In this document: positions 26,801-39,000 of the stretch, piece after piece
How the letters are laid out: every line of letters starts with the position of its first letter
Position numbering within the stretch: the first letter of the stretch is position 1
Source of the DNA: Pithys albifrons albifrons
Lineage: Eukaryota > Chordata > Aves > Passeriformes > Thamnophilidae
DNA length: 64,000 nt
Assembly (NCBI RefSeq): GCF_047495875.1
Contig: NC_092459.1
Coordinates: 39,041,490 to 39,105,489 of the forward strand
Direction: 5' to 3'
Notes under the pieces: model-generated
The model's input: the letters and a program-made list of their open reading frames with translations, nothing else
What the model was told of the DNA's origin: nothing
The model's database searches: none
Made by a program: the position numbers and the translations under genes

Positions 26801-27654
26801 TTTGTTCCTTCAGAGTAGAATTCTGTTCCTTATTGTGGGTTTAAATGATTGGATTTTTTTTTCTGTTCAGAAAATTTGGAATACAGGAAGATTCTGAGAG
26901 CCCTGTGCTGCCACTGACTTGACTGGAAATTTTAACTGTGTACGAAGTGTGTTTTAAATTAGCAGTGTATATGTTAAGGATTTCCAATTACATTGTAGAA
27001 AATTTTATTATTTTTTTAGTATTCATTAATAAATGGTTGACACCCCTTTTCCTCCCCACCTACCATTTCTGTGTACTTAGGAAGGACAAAACATGATAAA
27101 TAGAGAAAAACACATTTATAAAACTGCTTAAGATGATTCCTGTCTTCAGATGTTCTTGCACAACTCTTGTGTTTGGTGTGGGCTTTCAAAAGCCTTGTTT
27201 GTTCTAATAACCTAGCACAGCCCATTCCAGGCTAGAGCTCAAAACTTGAGCATTCTTATCAACAGACCAGCACTACAATCTCTGGCGAGGTCTTAGCATG
27301 AGCCATCTAGCACTCTGACAAAACATTTCCAACTGCAGCTTGGGATTTAGTTGCTGACTTTTCCCAAGTATTTGTTTGGATGTGGCCATGTTATTTTGAA
27401 GGCCGCTAGACCAAATGAGGGCTGGTTAGCTGTATGGGTAAAAGGAGCCAGCACTAGTAGTGTTAAATTTGCTGATATTGAAGAAACTCTCCCTGTATCC
27501 TGATGATGCGTGTGAGTGAAATTATCTATGCTTCTAATGAAGAAGTTTTTAGAGTTTCTTTTGGCTTGTTAATGTAACTGAAAATTTTTGTGCTAATTAA
27601 ATGCCCAAGAACATCATGAGGTTCAAAAAATCCAAGTGCAAAGTTTTGTAACTG

Positions 27655-28380
27655 GTTCAAGGCAATGAGTACAGACTGGGAGAAGAACTCAATGAGAGCA
27701 GCCATGCAGAGAAGGACTTAGAGGTTCTGGTAGATGAAAGCTGGACATGAGCTGGCAGTGTGTGCTCACAGACAGGAAAGTCAGCTGTTTCCCAGGCAGC
27801 ATCAGAAGAGGCTGAGGGTGGCCAGGAGGTTCAGGAAGGTGATTCTTCCCCTCTACTCTGCCCTCGTGAGATCCCTCCTAGAATACTGTGTCTGGTTCTG
27901 GAGTCCTCAATGCGAGAAACAGTGAGTTATTAGAATAGATCCAGATGACAACCACAAAGATTGTCAGAGGGCTAGAGCACCTGTCCTACCAAGACAGGCT
28001 GAGAGAGTTGGGGTTGTTCAGCCTGGAGAAGAGACAACCTTGTTGCGGCCTTCCAGTACTTAAAGGGGCCTTATAAAAAGGAAGGAGAGGGACCTTACAG
28101 GAGCAGGGCTTACACATGGGTCCAGGGCTAATGGTTTTACAGGGTAGGTTTAAGTTGGATGTCAAGAAGAAATTCTTGACTCAGAGAATAGTGGGGCACT
28201 GGAACATGCTGTCCAGAGAAGTTGTGGATAATCCATCCCCAGAAGTGATCAAGGTGAGGCTGGATGGGCTTTGAGCCACGTGGTCTAGTGGAAAGTGTAC
28301 CTGCCCATGGAATGAGAGTTGGAAACAGATGAACTTTAAGGTCCCTTCCAACCCAAACCATTCTATGGTTCTTGAACTAT
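27655..28380 (+). mobile_element. CR1 LINE 3' fragment (about 0.7 kb)
   Basis: The stretch matches the end of CR1 ORF2 (decayed) and the 3' UTR: a [24 protein letters not shown] piece at about 27818-27880, then the terminal block with GGGCACTGGAACATGCTG, CTTTAAGGTCCCTTCCAACC and CATTCTATGGTTCT. Stops and indels show it is inactive. It is 5' truncated, in KLHL32 intron 1, same orientation as the gene. Confidence 0.88.
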
Positions 28381-28654
28381 GAGGAAGGTCAGCTAAGCTA
28401 GTCCAGTGAATGATCTGGCCCATCCACTACCAGGGACAGCAGCAAGGCGGAATGCCTGTTCACTCAGCGTTGGCATACACATGCAATACTCAGATGAGTG
28501 TCCTGCAGGAGCTGCTGCTGTCCCTGTATTCACCTTGTTCAAACTAATGAGTGTGCCCAGCAAGTCCACAACTCAAATGGCTTTTGCGAAAAATATTGCT
28601 CTTCTGTCATTGTTACTGTCAGGTCAGAGACAAGCGTTAATCTGCAAGGTGACA

Positions 28655-28770
28655 TTGGATGAGGCTTTCAGCAGCCTGATCTAATAGACCAGTCCCATGG
28701 GGGGGTTGTTGGAACTGGATGATCTTTAAGATCCCTTCCAACTCAAGCCATTTGTGACTCTATATGGAGT
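28655..28770 (+). mobile_element. CR1 3' tail fragment
   Basis: A short piece carrying the CR1 3' terminal block (GGAACTGGATGATCTTTAAG, then CCCTTCCAACTC) and a degenerate terminal repeat. It is in the same orientation as the element ending at 28380 but separated by non-CR1 sequence, so it is probably a separate insertion. Confidence 0.75.
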
Positions 28771-29204
28771 AAAATTGATAGTAATTTTAGTGATCAGTTA
28801 CTGTATGTCTTGAATATTTTTTCAAAATGGAAACGCGGAGGTCAGTAACCTGTTGTGATGCTCTGGCATTTAGAGAACTGCTGTGTGGTTGTACTGTTAT
28901 GTACAGAATTTTTTCTTTTTTTTGTTTTCTGATTCCTTATGTTGAAATCACCTGCTGGACACACAAGAAGTATTTTACTTTATTGTAATAATGCTGTGAG
29001 GAGTGGGGGAAAGACTCCTTGAAATAGTGTGGTCACTGTCCTGGAGGTATAGGTTATCTTGAAGTATAGTTCTGCCACCCTGTGGCTACTGAAGGCCATT
29101 CTTAGAAGGTACATGTTTACTTTGCTGGTAGTCACAGTCTTTTACTTTTTTAAACTTTAGGAATGCTATTTCGTAGTTGTGAAAGTTAAAAATCCAACGC
29201 TTAT

Positions 29205-29295
29205 CTGAGTGAGGCCCTGCTCAAGTTGGTTTTGGAACTAGATGATCTTTAAAGTCCCTTCCAACTCAAACCATTCTGCAATTCTATGATTTTGC
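29205..29295 (+). mobile_element. CR1 3' tail fragment
   Basis: It contains GGAACTAGATGATCTTTAAA, GTCCCTTCCAACTC and ATTCTGCAATTCTATG terminal repeats, the diagnostic end of CR1. Only about 90 bp is recognisable. Confidence 0.78.
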
Positions 29296-29667
29296 AACAA
29301 ACATGACAAATTTTCTAGAAAAAAAGAAGGTTTAGATTTGAAGAACAGTGTTTTTTGTAGGTTTGTTTTATCCCATGAAAATGCAAGTGAAATTCCAAAA
29401 GAAAATTCAGTCACAAACTACTAGATTCAGCCTGTCTGTTTTATTTTTTCATGAGGTCTACAGGAAAAATCTTGAAAGCGTACTTTGGCACACTAACTGA
29501 AGATTTTGGTTTGTTCCAGAAGCAGAATACCTTAAAAGTAAAATGCCTGAGAGGTTTCATCCTGTCCCTTATAGTGACTGTCAACTCAATGTATGTATTA
29601 GATACTTTGCTTTGAAAGTGTTTTGAATATTTGTTGCCTAACTTTGAGAAATATGATGAGATAAATT

Positions 29668-29770
29668 CATAGAAAACAGAATAGTTTGAATTGCAAGAGG
29701 CCTTTGAAGGTCATCCACTCCCCTGCCATGATCTAGGATATGTTCAACCAGATCACAGTCAAGTCAGAAA
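29668..29770 (-). mobile_element. CR1 3' tail fragment, antisense
   Basis: Reverse complement of a CR1 3' end: CATAGAAAACAGAATAGTTTG then GGCCTTTGAAGGTCATCCA and CCCCTGCCATG. Old and diverged; orientation opposite to the neighbouring CR1 tails. Confidence 0.65.
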
Positions 29771-32017
29771 TACTGTTCTCCCAGCCACTTCTTAACGATG
29801 ATAAATCAGTCAGCTATAAGTAATGGCCTGCTCCTTTCAGCATGTGAGTAATTAGTATTATAGTTTAAATGGTAGCAAAGTAAGCATTTCTGAAAAGCTA
29901 AGCTGATGGTTCATGATGGTATGTTAATACAATTGTATAAAACTTTCTTTTTTCAAAGGAAAAATGTGAAACATTAAACACACATCCTGGCAGCAAAGGT
30001 GTTCTTGAAAGTCATCAAAATCCAACTGTGTGGTTTCCATTTGAGTTAAATGATTGTATGTGGTTTTATCACGACAATGCAACACCTTCTTGCTCACATT
30101 GTAGTTTAGGTAAAACATGCCTCAGGTTACACAGAAGACCATGAACCTGGATTTTTATTTTATCTGAATGACTTTTCAGAAAAAATGTTCAGATTGCTGA
30201 TATATTGAGGTTTGTAGGAGATATAAAGCCACAAAGGGTATACAAGGGTATAAAGACATAAAGATCTGGTTCTATTCACACAACCTTTACCTCCATGATT
30301 TCATTTTATATTTCTGGGATTTATGATCTTCATGATTCTGTGAAATCAGATGGTAATTTGGTAGTAATAGAAAATAAACTTCATTATTCTAATTCACTGT
30401 AGCTGGTGGCCTGAATATAGCAATGACTTTTCCAGTCTCACAGGAAAATAGTTTATAATTAATCTGAAGACTGTAAAAGTTTAAATTTTTTTTGTCAGTT
30501 TATTTTATTACTGATTTTGCTAAATTTTTACCAATTGTTTTGACTGTCTTCTCTTCTGTTTTCTGAAAGAAATCCAGGTTTCAATTTTTTTATTCTCTTA
30601 GTGTTGTAATTTTCATTAAGGGGTTTTATTCAGTACTATGAATGCTTTCTCTTGGAAGTCTCTATATTGAGGCACGAAATTAGATGAGTAACTTGTGGTT
30701 GAGCTGAGCTGTGGTTTCACCGACAGCATTGGGCAATGGCAAAGTTTTCCTCATAGTTGTGACATTCTTGAACACTTTCTATGGAAAGAGAAAAGTAATT
30801 CTCAAAGATGTCTAAAGTTCTGATCCCCCAAGACTGGAAGAAGTTACTTTGTTCAGATATGACATCAAGGTGGATTGCTTTGAACTTGGACAGTGGCTTG
30901 AAAGCCGATATGTTCTTTATTCTTATGCAAGTGTTTCAATATATATAATATTCTGTATTTTTTGTATTCTGTATTTCATCAGAATATCTGATAAGTGTAT
31001 CTGCATAGACTAGAAGTGAGTTGCTTCTGGCTACTGTCTCTCCAAACAACAGAGATTGATGTTCATATTCACAGTGGTGATGGACTAGGGAATTTTTGCT
31101 CAAGAATTCTTTGTGCTGATTTGGGAAATGCTGGCATTTATATGGATGTTTTATCTGTTGTATCTGATAATATCTGTATATTATCTGTATACTTACAGAT
31201 ATTAGTTCTGTATTAGTTCTCTTGATGGACTTAGGCCATTTAAGGACCTAGTTAAAACTCCTGCATATCAGGCCAGTCAACTGTTGAGTCTTTGCTCTTG
31301 GTACTGATGAATGCAAAGGTTGTACTTAAAAGTCTACCATGACTGAAATGTTGTGTAGGTGACATATGGTTGTAGCTACATTCATCAGAAATGTGTTTGC
31401 TTCATTTGTTGACAGCACCTGGATCACTTATTTAATATGTTGTGTTTTTCTCTCTCTTGAAGGATAAGGTGAATTGTCGTGAGATAACTAGAAACTGAGT
31501 TGATGGTGAGAGTGAAATGTTCTGAAACAATCACTGGGAAGTACTGCATACCAGTTGGCTGAGTATCCAGCTGAATCATCAGTGTAAGTTCTCTGTGACC
31601 TCACCCCCTTTGCTCGGAATTATAGCCTTTTTGGAAAAGGGAGAAAAATGTGATGATGTTTCCATTCTTAGAATTTTGCTAAGTTGTAATACTACTTTAT
31701 CACTGAGTTACATTAAATTATTTAAATGGTTTAAATAAACAGCTAAAGTAGTGTACTTTTCTTTTTGACTGTTCTATTAAAATCTTTTTTTCTTTTATAC
31801 TTGGTAAATGAAGTTGAAATGTCTTGTCAGCTGTGATGTCTGCTACACCAGTTAAAAATTTTCCATATAACCCTGTTTTTGATAACTTAAGTCTTTGGAC
31901 ACTTGATCTGTTGGGCGTTTATTTGTATGGTCAATTTAATATTTTGCCTTTTAAAAAAGGTGTAGAGTTTATAAATCTCATTGAACTGTACTGTTTGTAT
32001 TTGCTGGAATGTTTATA

Positions 32018-32410
32018 GCATCACAGAATCATTTAGGTTGGAGAAGAGCCTTAAGATCATCGAGTGTTAACCCCACACTGTCAAGTCCATCACTAAACTA
32101 TGTTCCTAAGTGCCGAATCTATATGTCAACCACTTCCCTGGGCAATCTGTTCCAATTCTTGACATCAAAACTGATCTAAACCTCCCCTGGTGCAACGTGG
32201 GACCATTTCCTCTTATCCCAGCTTTTGTTACTTAGAAGAAGAGGCTGACTCTCACCTGGCTACAATCTTCTTTCAGGTTGTCATAGAGAGTGATAAGGTC
32301 TCCCCTGAGCGCCCTATTCCCCAGGCTAACCAACCCCAGCTCCCTCAGCTGCTTCTCATAAGACTTGTGCTCCAAACCCTTTATCAGGTTCATTGCCATT
32401 CATCTGGGTT
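32018..32410 (-). mobile_element. CR1 LINE 3' fragment, antisense
   Basis: Reverse complement of a CR1 3' end: TCACAGAATCATTTAGGTTG, CTTAAGATCATCGAG, then CACTTCCCTGGGCAATCTGTTCCAA and a block (CCCAGCTCCCTCAGCTGCTTCTC) typical of the region just inside the 3' UTR. It lies about 560 bp before KLHL32 exon 2. The terminus pattern differs from the other CR1 tails here, indicating another subfamily. Confidence 0.85.
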
Positions 32411-32971
32411 GACAATGGTATTTGGTCATATTACTGATTAATCAGCCAAGTATGTTGTTCTGGGGAAAGTAAGAGCTGACTTTGACAGTAAACCTGTCCC
32501 ACCTCCCTTATCGAATTGTATGTTTAGGAAAATAGAACATAGTGGAAGCATGAACTTAGGTATATGGCAAACCTCTTAGACCCTAGGCAGGCCTGTGAGA
32601 GATGTGAGATTTTTATAGCTGTATGTTATTCAGGGAAGTAAGCAAACACTAATACATGCTTTTGGCCCACCCTTCATATTGAGGAATTTTTGGGACATTT
32701 ATTTCCCTCCTCACCACTCTTCAGCTTTTTTGCAATTATATATTTTCCTGAACGTGTAGAAAGCTTTCCTCAAGGGCAGTGGGTGCAGGACATGCAGATG
32801 GTAGGGTGTGAGTTTCTAGAGAAGACTAGAGGCAAGGCCACTTTCAGACTGTACTTGACTCTGGCCAATTGAAAGTTGTTTTTGAATTGCACAACATGAA
32901 ATGATTGATCTTTAAGGCTGAGGCTGTGTGTGCTTTGAATTTTAATGTACCTCTCTGTTCTCTCTTTCTAG

Positions 32972-33060
32972 CTGGAATGTTTGCTGCTTTCCCTACAGGG
33001 TTATAAGCTTTGATATTCAGAAGACCAAAACTGAAACATGCCATCTGAGAGGTGCCTGAG
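32972..33060 (+). CDS. KLHL32: KLHL32 exon 2: 5' UTR end and start codon
   Basis: The acceptor is TCTGTTCTCTCTTTCTAG, the best pyrimidine tract nearby (weaker AGs at 32998 and 33020 are alternatives). The donor is GCCTGAG|GTATAG at 33061. The start ATG is at 33038-33040 with A at -3. The 23 coding bases give M-P-S-E-R-C-L plus two bases of a split Ser codon (phase 2), matching the N-terminus I recall for KLHL32 and continuing in phase into exon 3. A 10-codon upstream ORF (32977-33006) precedes the start. Confidence 0.88.
32977..33006 (+). promoter_or_regulatory. Upstream ORF in KLHL32 5' UTR
   Basis: ATG TTT GCT GCT TTC CCT ACA GGG TTA TAA encodes MFAAFPTGL and ends 31 bases before the KLHL32 start codon, in another frame (relative offset not a multiple of three). 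G at -3 gives a moderate initiation context. If exon 2 begins at 32972 this lies in the mature leader and could reduce translation of the main frame; if a downstream acceptor is used it is lost. Confidence 0.5.
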
Positions 33061-36000
33061 GTATAGTACTCGGTAGTGTGTAGGAAGTATTAACATTTAG
33101 GATGATGTTTACTAAAGCGTCAGTTAAAGAGTAGGAAAAAAGTGGAACTAATACTTTTGTTTGTTAGCTAGGAATTCACATTATTAAATACATATCTCTG
33201 TTATAATCTGCAAAATACTACTCTCTTGTTGCCACTTATCTGTATCAAAGAGAAGTGTTCCTGGGTTTGAGTGGAGACCTACAAGCCTCTTCATTAGTTA
33301 CCTTATGTATACCTTAGTCTATACTTGGAATTTTTGATTGTGGAATCAACTGGCATTTTACATTTCTGTATCTGAATTGGTGGCTGATGACAATTTTGGG
33401 GGTGTGTAGTGTTGCACTCTTCATGACATGTATTATTTTTCCAGTTATTTAAAATGTCTTCAAAGCATTCTCTCTGAACTAATCTTTCTGCCTTCCCTTA
33501 TTTCTCTTTCCCAGTGTAGGCTTTCTCATTCATTTGTATTGCCCATTGCCACAATGTGTTATTTATAATATGTTATTTATAATTTAATTACTTTCTGGGA
33601 ACACTTTCAGGCAGAACACTGCAGAACTTATTAACTTAATGGGTTTTCTGCAGAACTTTGTAGTATCGTGATGTGCTGGTGGTTCTGTTTTACAGAGTAG
33701 TTAACACTGAGGTGGGAGCTCAGGGAACTACCTGGTATTACTGGAATACCATATCATTTCAATTCCATTTCTGTTTCCCATGCCATGCTTCTGTAGTAGA
33801 AGAGAATCAGGTCTTACTTGCTTTATAGCTGTTGAGTCTATCAACTGACGATATCACTACAAAGTGGTCATGTTATGTGTAATGATACTATGTATTTTCT
33901 TTCATAAATTGCAGTTAAATTGCCTTGTATGCCTATGCATTCTTCGTATGTTTTTAACACAGGTGTTACAGGCAACTGAGTTTTCATTTTGGCATTGAGT
34001 TGAAAAATGGATTATGATACACCTACCACTGATAAGTTTTCTATTGAGTAAAATAGTCCCCTAGATGATGGTGAAAAAAGCAAGAGGAATGAAGGTCTTG
34101 GTTCATAGCACTGGGAGAGAGACTAATCAAAATAAAAATAAAGAGAAGCCATCTCTGGGTATAATTAGCATATTATACTTGCACTAGTTTGATTTAGTCA
34201 CTTTGCCACAGAAGGAAGTTACAGGAGAGAAAGCCTGTTAGAAATAATTCCCTTGTATTTTAGCAAGTTGGATTTCTTGATAACTGTCATTTAGAATGAG
34301 TTGTGTTCCATAAACAGAACAGTTGAAGAAAAAATGATAATTTGAATGAGTAATTTTGAAATGTATTTAGGGCATGTCCATACAGGAAACCCAAACTGTC
34401 AAAGAGGAGCTGTAGTTCAGATACATACAGGCTGTTCCACCTTGGCCAGCCTTCTAGAAATAACGTCTTAGTTGTCTCTTTTAAAAAGTAGGTTAGATTA
34501 GAGCAAATAGTTTGCAAGGCAGGTCTGCAGTAGTTTAGAGATGCCCAAGGTGCAGGAGTGGGAGAGGCAGACAGTGTGTATTGATAAGAAAAGAGAATAT
34601 AGCAGCTGCTGGATAGCATATGTATGCAGTGAATTACATGATTGTAGTGCAAAGATTATAGATTATTCAACCCTTAATAAAAAAAAAAGTAAATTTATAT
34701 CTTTGCTTTGACTTACACTGAAATGACTCTGTAAACTCGCCCTCTATAAAAACACAGATTCTCTGGCAATATGAATTGGTAGTCTCATAGATTTCAAATC
34801 AATTGCATTTTTTTTGTACCAAAGAGGATTTGCCAGTATGTTTGATTTGTTTCTATTTACATCAGAAGTTATATTGTCTCTTCCTTTTGCTTCAGAAAAG
34901 GAAGCTGCCATCAGACAGTCTTAGACTGGATTATATGCAAATCTTTTATTCATACATGGAGATATACAGAGGTGGAGAAAGCCTTAGCATTTTAAAATCA
35001 AGCAGATACCACCCCCCCCACCCCCCCCCATCCCCAACACACAACAGAGAATCAAAAAAAACCCAAACACTTCATAAATATGAATAATCTGAAATGGTCT
35101 GAAAACACGCCGTAACACAGTATCAGACTTAAACAGGCCGTCTGAGACCATAGACATCCCTTCTTTTTAGTAGAACTAGTTATGTACATGCGTTTGTCCT
35201 TTCCACTGATGGATCAGTTTGAGCCACTTAAAGTTTTCTGCTGGTCCTTTGTCCTAGGCCCTTTATTCTTCTCATTTAATTCTAAAGTGATTCTGAATTA
35301 ATCCTGTGAGTTCAGCTGACTTCCAGTACAAAAATGAAAGTCAAAACCACTGAAGTTTTTAAATATATGTATGTAATCATGTTTCATAAAATTTTGTTAT
35401 ACTGAGCTTTTCTTGTGATGTCTGTACTATTTAAAGATTTTTGCCTGACAGGGTGCATGAGTTTTTCATTCCAAGAATTACAAAACAATCTTGCCTTAGA
35501 AAAAGTTTTTCTGTATTTTTGACAGAAAATGCTTGTTTCCTACATTTTTGTCAGCATCTTTTCCCTTTCTCCTCTCAGTGTTCAGGAAATGCTGACAGGT
35601 CAGAGACTTTGCCAGTCCAGCTCCCATAATGATGCTGTCCTGGCAGCCCTGAACCAACAAAGAAGTGATGGCATACTTTGTGATATTACCCTTATTGCTG
35701 AAGAGCAGAAATTCCATGCACATAAAGCAGTCCTGGCAGCCTGCAGTGACTACTTCCGAGTAAGTACAAAGACTTTTCTCTTCTTATAATAATATTAAAA
35801 ATTATTATTGTGGAGAACAGGAGTTGTTATAGATATCATATTGAACAAGCTTTAAATTTAAGCCTTTAGAAAATTCAGGATTATTGCAATTTAGTAGAGT
35901 ATGCAGCTTTAAATATCCACACATGTGTCTAGGGAAAGAAATGTAAAGAACACAATTAAGTTTTTTTAATCATTATTTACGGTATGTCTTCCCCCCACCT

Positions 36001-39000
36001 CTCCACCCCCAACAAAGATAGGCAGTGCATATCTTTCTATGAATTTTACGCCCCAGTAAAGTCAGAAAGTGGAAGACTTTGTAGAACGAAGAAATGTTTG
36101 TAGAACTTTGGAGACAGTTGTGATTATGTCACTGTGAAGAGGAGTCTGAGGGGAGACCTCACTGAGGTCTTCAACACCCTCAAGAGGGGAAACAGAGCGG
36201 CGAGTACAGGTCTCTTCACTCTTGTGACTGGTGGCAGGACTTGCGGAAATGACGTGAAGCTGAATCAGGGCAGGTTTAGATTGGATATCAGAAAAAGGTT
36301 TTTCACCCAGAAGGTGGTTGGGCACTGGAATAGGCTCACCAGGGGAAGTGATTAAAGCACCAAACCTGACAGAGTTCAAGAAGCATTTGGACAATGCTCT
36401 CAGGCACATGGTGTGACTCTTGGGGTGTCCTGAGTAGGGCCAGGAGCTGGACTCTTATGATCCTGATGGGTCCCTTCTAACTCAGCATGTTCTGCGATTC
36501 TATGATTAGAGCATGGAAGCACAGGGAAAGGAAATTTAAATTTAATCTTTACCGTGAGGGTGGTGAGGCACTGAAACAGGTTACCCAGAGAAGTTGTGGC
36601 TGCCCCATGCCTGGAAGTGTCCAAGTACAGGCTGGATGGGGCTTTGAGCAACTTGGTCTAAGTGAAAGGTGCCTTTGGCCATGGTGATGGAACAAGGTGA
36701 TCTTTAAGGTCCTTTTCACCACAAGACATTGTATGATTCTGTGATAAATACAATTTAATTCACTTTGACTGTGGATTTTTGTAGAATATAAATGGTTACT
36801 CTCAAAGAGGAGGCTATAGTAATTTTTGAAATGTGATAAGACTTATTTTCAGAAACAAATGTTTCCAAAATGTAAAGATTAGAATATGCCTCGGGAAATC
36901 TAATTCAGATGCTCAGCATGGAAAACTGAACTCACGTGCTAAAATTGGAGTAACTGAAAAATTGAGTTTCGTAATAGGAAGATTATTCTTCATGTGAAGC
37001 AATTCTACTAACCTCCATTATGATGTACCTGCTCAAATGTTGGGCTGTCTCTAGCTCTGTAGTTGGCTGGTATTTTTAAGTGTGAGTCATCCTTTAATCA
37101 GAGACTAAAGCTGAAATTCATTAAAGGTCTATTTTCTCTAAAAAAGTAATTTTATTTAATATTATGTCTACACTGTAATTGTAGTGTTACAAACTTCTTT
37201 ATGGTGACATTTTTGTTTTGTAACAATAGTAATACAGTGTATGACAACTGTTCTATATCCTTAATTACCTGAGCAGAATTTTTATCTTCCTGTCGACCAT
37301 GTCTCACTTTTGCTTAGAATTTATTGATTTCTTCTGTGTACTTAAGAAATATTATTAACCTTAATGTTACTTTTGCTGTGATGGTGTTGAGCCAATGGAT
37401 TGCTCATTTTTTGAGCTTGTCTGTATGCTTATGGGTTCTGCTACAGCATACTTTGTATTGCCGTAGTTGCTGATGTTGCTTCATAATGGTGTCTGGGCCC
37501 TGCTGTAACAGAGATTGCTTTGCACTTTTTTTCTGTTACCCCAGTGCACAGGGAGATATTCTGGAGCTCTCTGGCTCTAGCAAGTGCTATATATACTTGT
37601 CAATGATAGATATACTACCATGCTGTTCTTGTTTGAATGAAATATTTTAATAAGGGTGCCATATCATTACTCTGCAAGTGTGACATTCTTTCCAGAGTTC
37701 ACTGTATCCTGTGCATAGAAACATCATAGAGTAGGCATCTGTGTTCAGCATTCCAGCAATGTGGTAGGAACAGCTTCTACTTTGGTCGCTTATGGATTGA
37801 CATTGATATTTGGGGCACTGTGACTTGCTGTGTTATTTCCAAGTGAGTTACTTGGTATTGGCTGGACAGTTATTAAAAATTAAAATCTTAATGTCCTTAA
37901 TTGCTACATAAATACCTTCTATTTAAAAAGTACTGAAAGAATGATCTATGTAACATTTAGAATTTGATCTGCCTGTAAACTGGTATGGTGTGGTAGGATG
38001 TATTCTTCAGACTTTAGGTATCAGCTATAAATATGGAATCTGTGCTTTCTGAAATCAGGCAAACAATTTGTATTGTTAATGGACAAAAATCTCTGTTAGA
38101 AAATTGTGAAATGAGACATATGTTCTGTAAGAAGGTGACAAAAAGTTATGATACACTATGTTCCTGATTCTAATAATTTAGAAACAGGAAGAGTTGATTA
38201 AAAAGTAATAATGTTTTGTATTTAACCTGATACTATTGATCTTTTTATGACTATGGGGATTTTGAGCTGCTTGAGTGTTAATTTTTTGAGATTTAGGAGA
38301 ATGATCCCAAGCTTCATTCAGTCAGCAAAAAGAAACAGGTGTTTCCAGAAGGTGATAAAAGAGGATAGAATATTTACTTAGAATGAAATAAATGACCAGC
38401 TGAAAGTACCAGATCTCTCTCAACTGGTCATAAAGACCACTCACATAATTCAAAATTAGCTGTTGAGCTGTTAATATTGTATTTTGCCCTTATTTTTTCC
38501 TGAATTTTCTTGGAGGAATTCTTGGATGAAATCTACAAATTTTCTAACCCTGAAGTAATTTATAAAAAACTCACTGCCATGTGAAACTGACCTTTCAGTA
38601 CTTTTCTTTTCTGAGATATAAGTACAGGACTGCAGTGATTCTGGGAACATCAGATGTTGGAGTTTCTTTGAATAAAGCTGAGATGACACAACTATACATC
38701 AATGTGACACAAAGAACTTGCCTACCATAGCTTGTGGTTTCTACAACTCACAGATTGGATTAATATCCCAGCCAGCTTTCAGCTGTGCCTGGAGAAGCTC
38801 TAAGCTGATTCTTATGACCTCACAGGTGTACTGGGTTTGTGTAGCCAGGTTTTGGAAGCATGAGGCATTAGAAGGGAGGTTTCTGTTAGAAGCTGCCAGA
38901 AGCTTTGCCTGTGTCTGGCAGAGCCAATGCCAGCCAGCTCCAGGATGGATCCACTGCTGGGCAAGGCCGACCCAATCAGAGAAGGTAGGAGCACCTTTGT

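Larger units (their letters stand above)
13031..32971 (+). other. KLHL32: KLHL32 intron 1 (about 19.9 kb)
   Basis: This runs from the CpG-island donor (GTGAGC) to the acceptor TTCTCTCTTTCTAG before 32972. It holds the rest of the CpG island, a (CCAT)n microsatellite at 14.72-14.84 kb, a cluster of CR1 pieces at 27.65-29.77 kb and an antisense CR1 at 32.02-32.41 kb. From about 14.9 to 27.6 kb I see only AT-rich unique-looking sequence with short chance frames and no recognisable gene, RNA or repeat. Extra non-coding first exons are possible but not visible. Confidence 0.6.
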
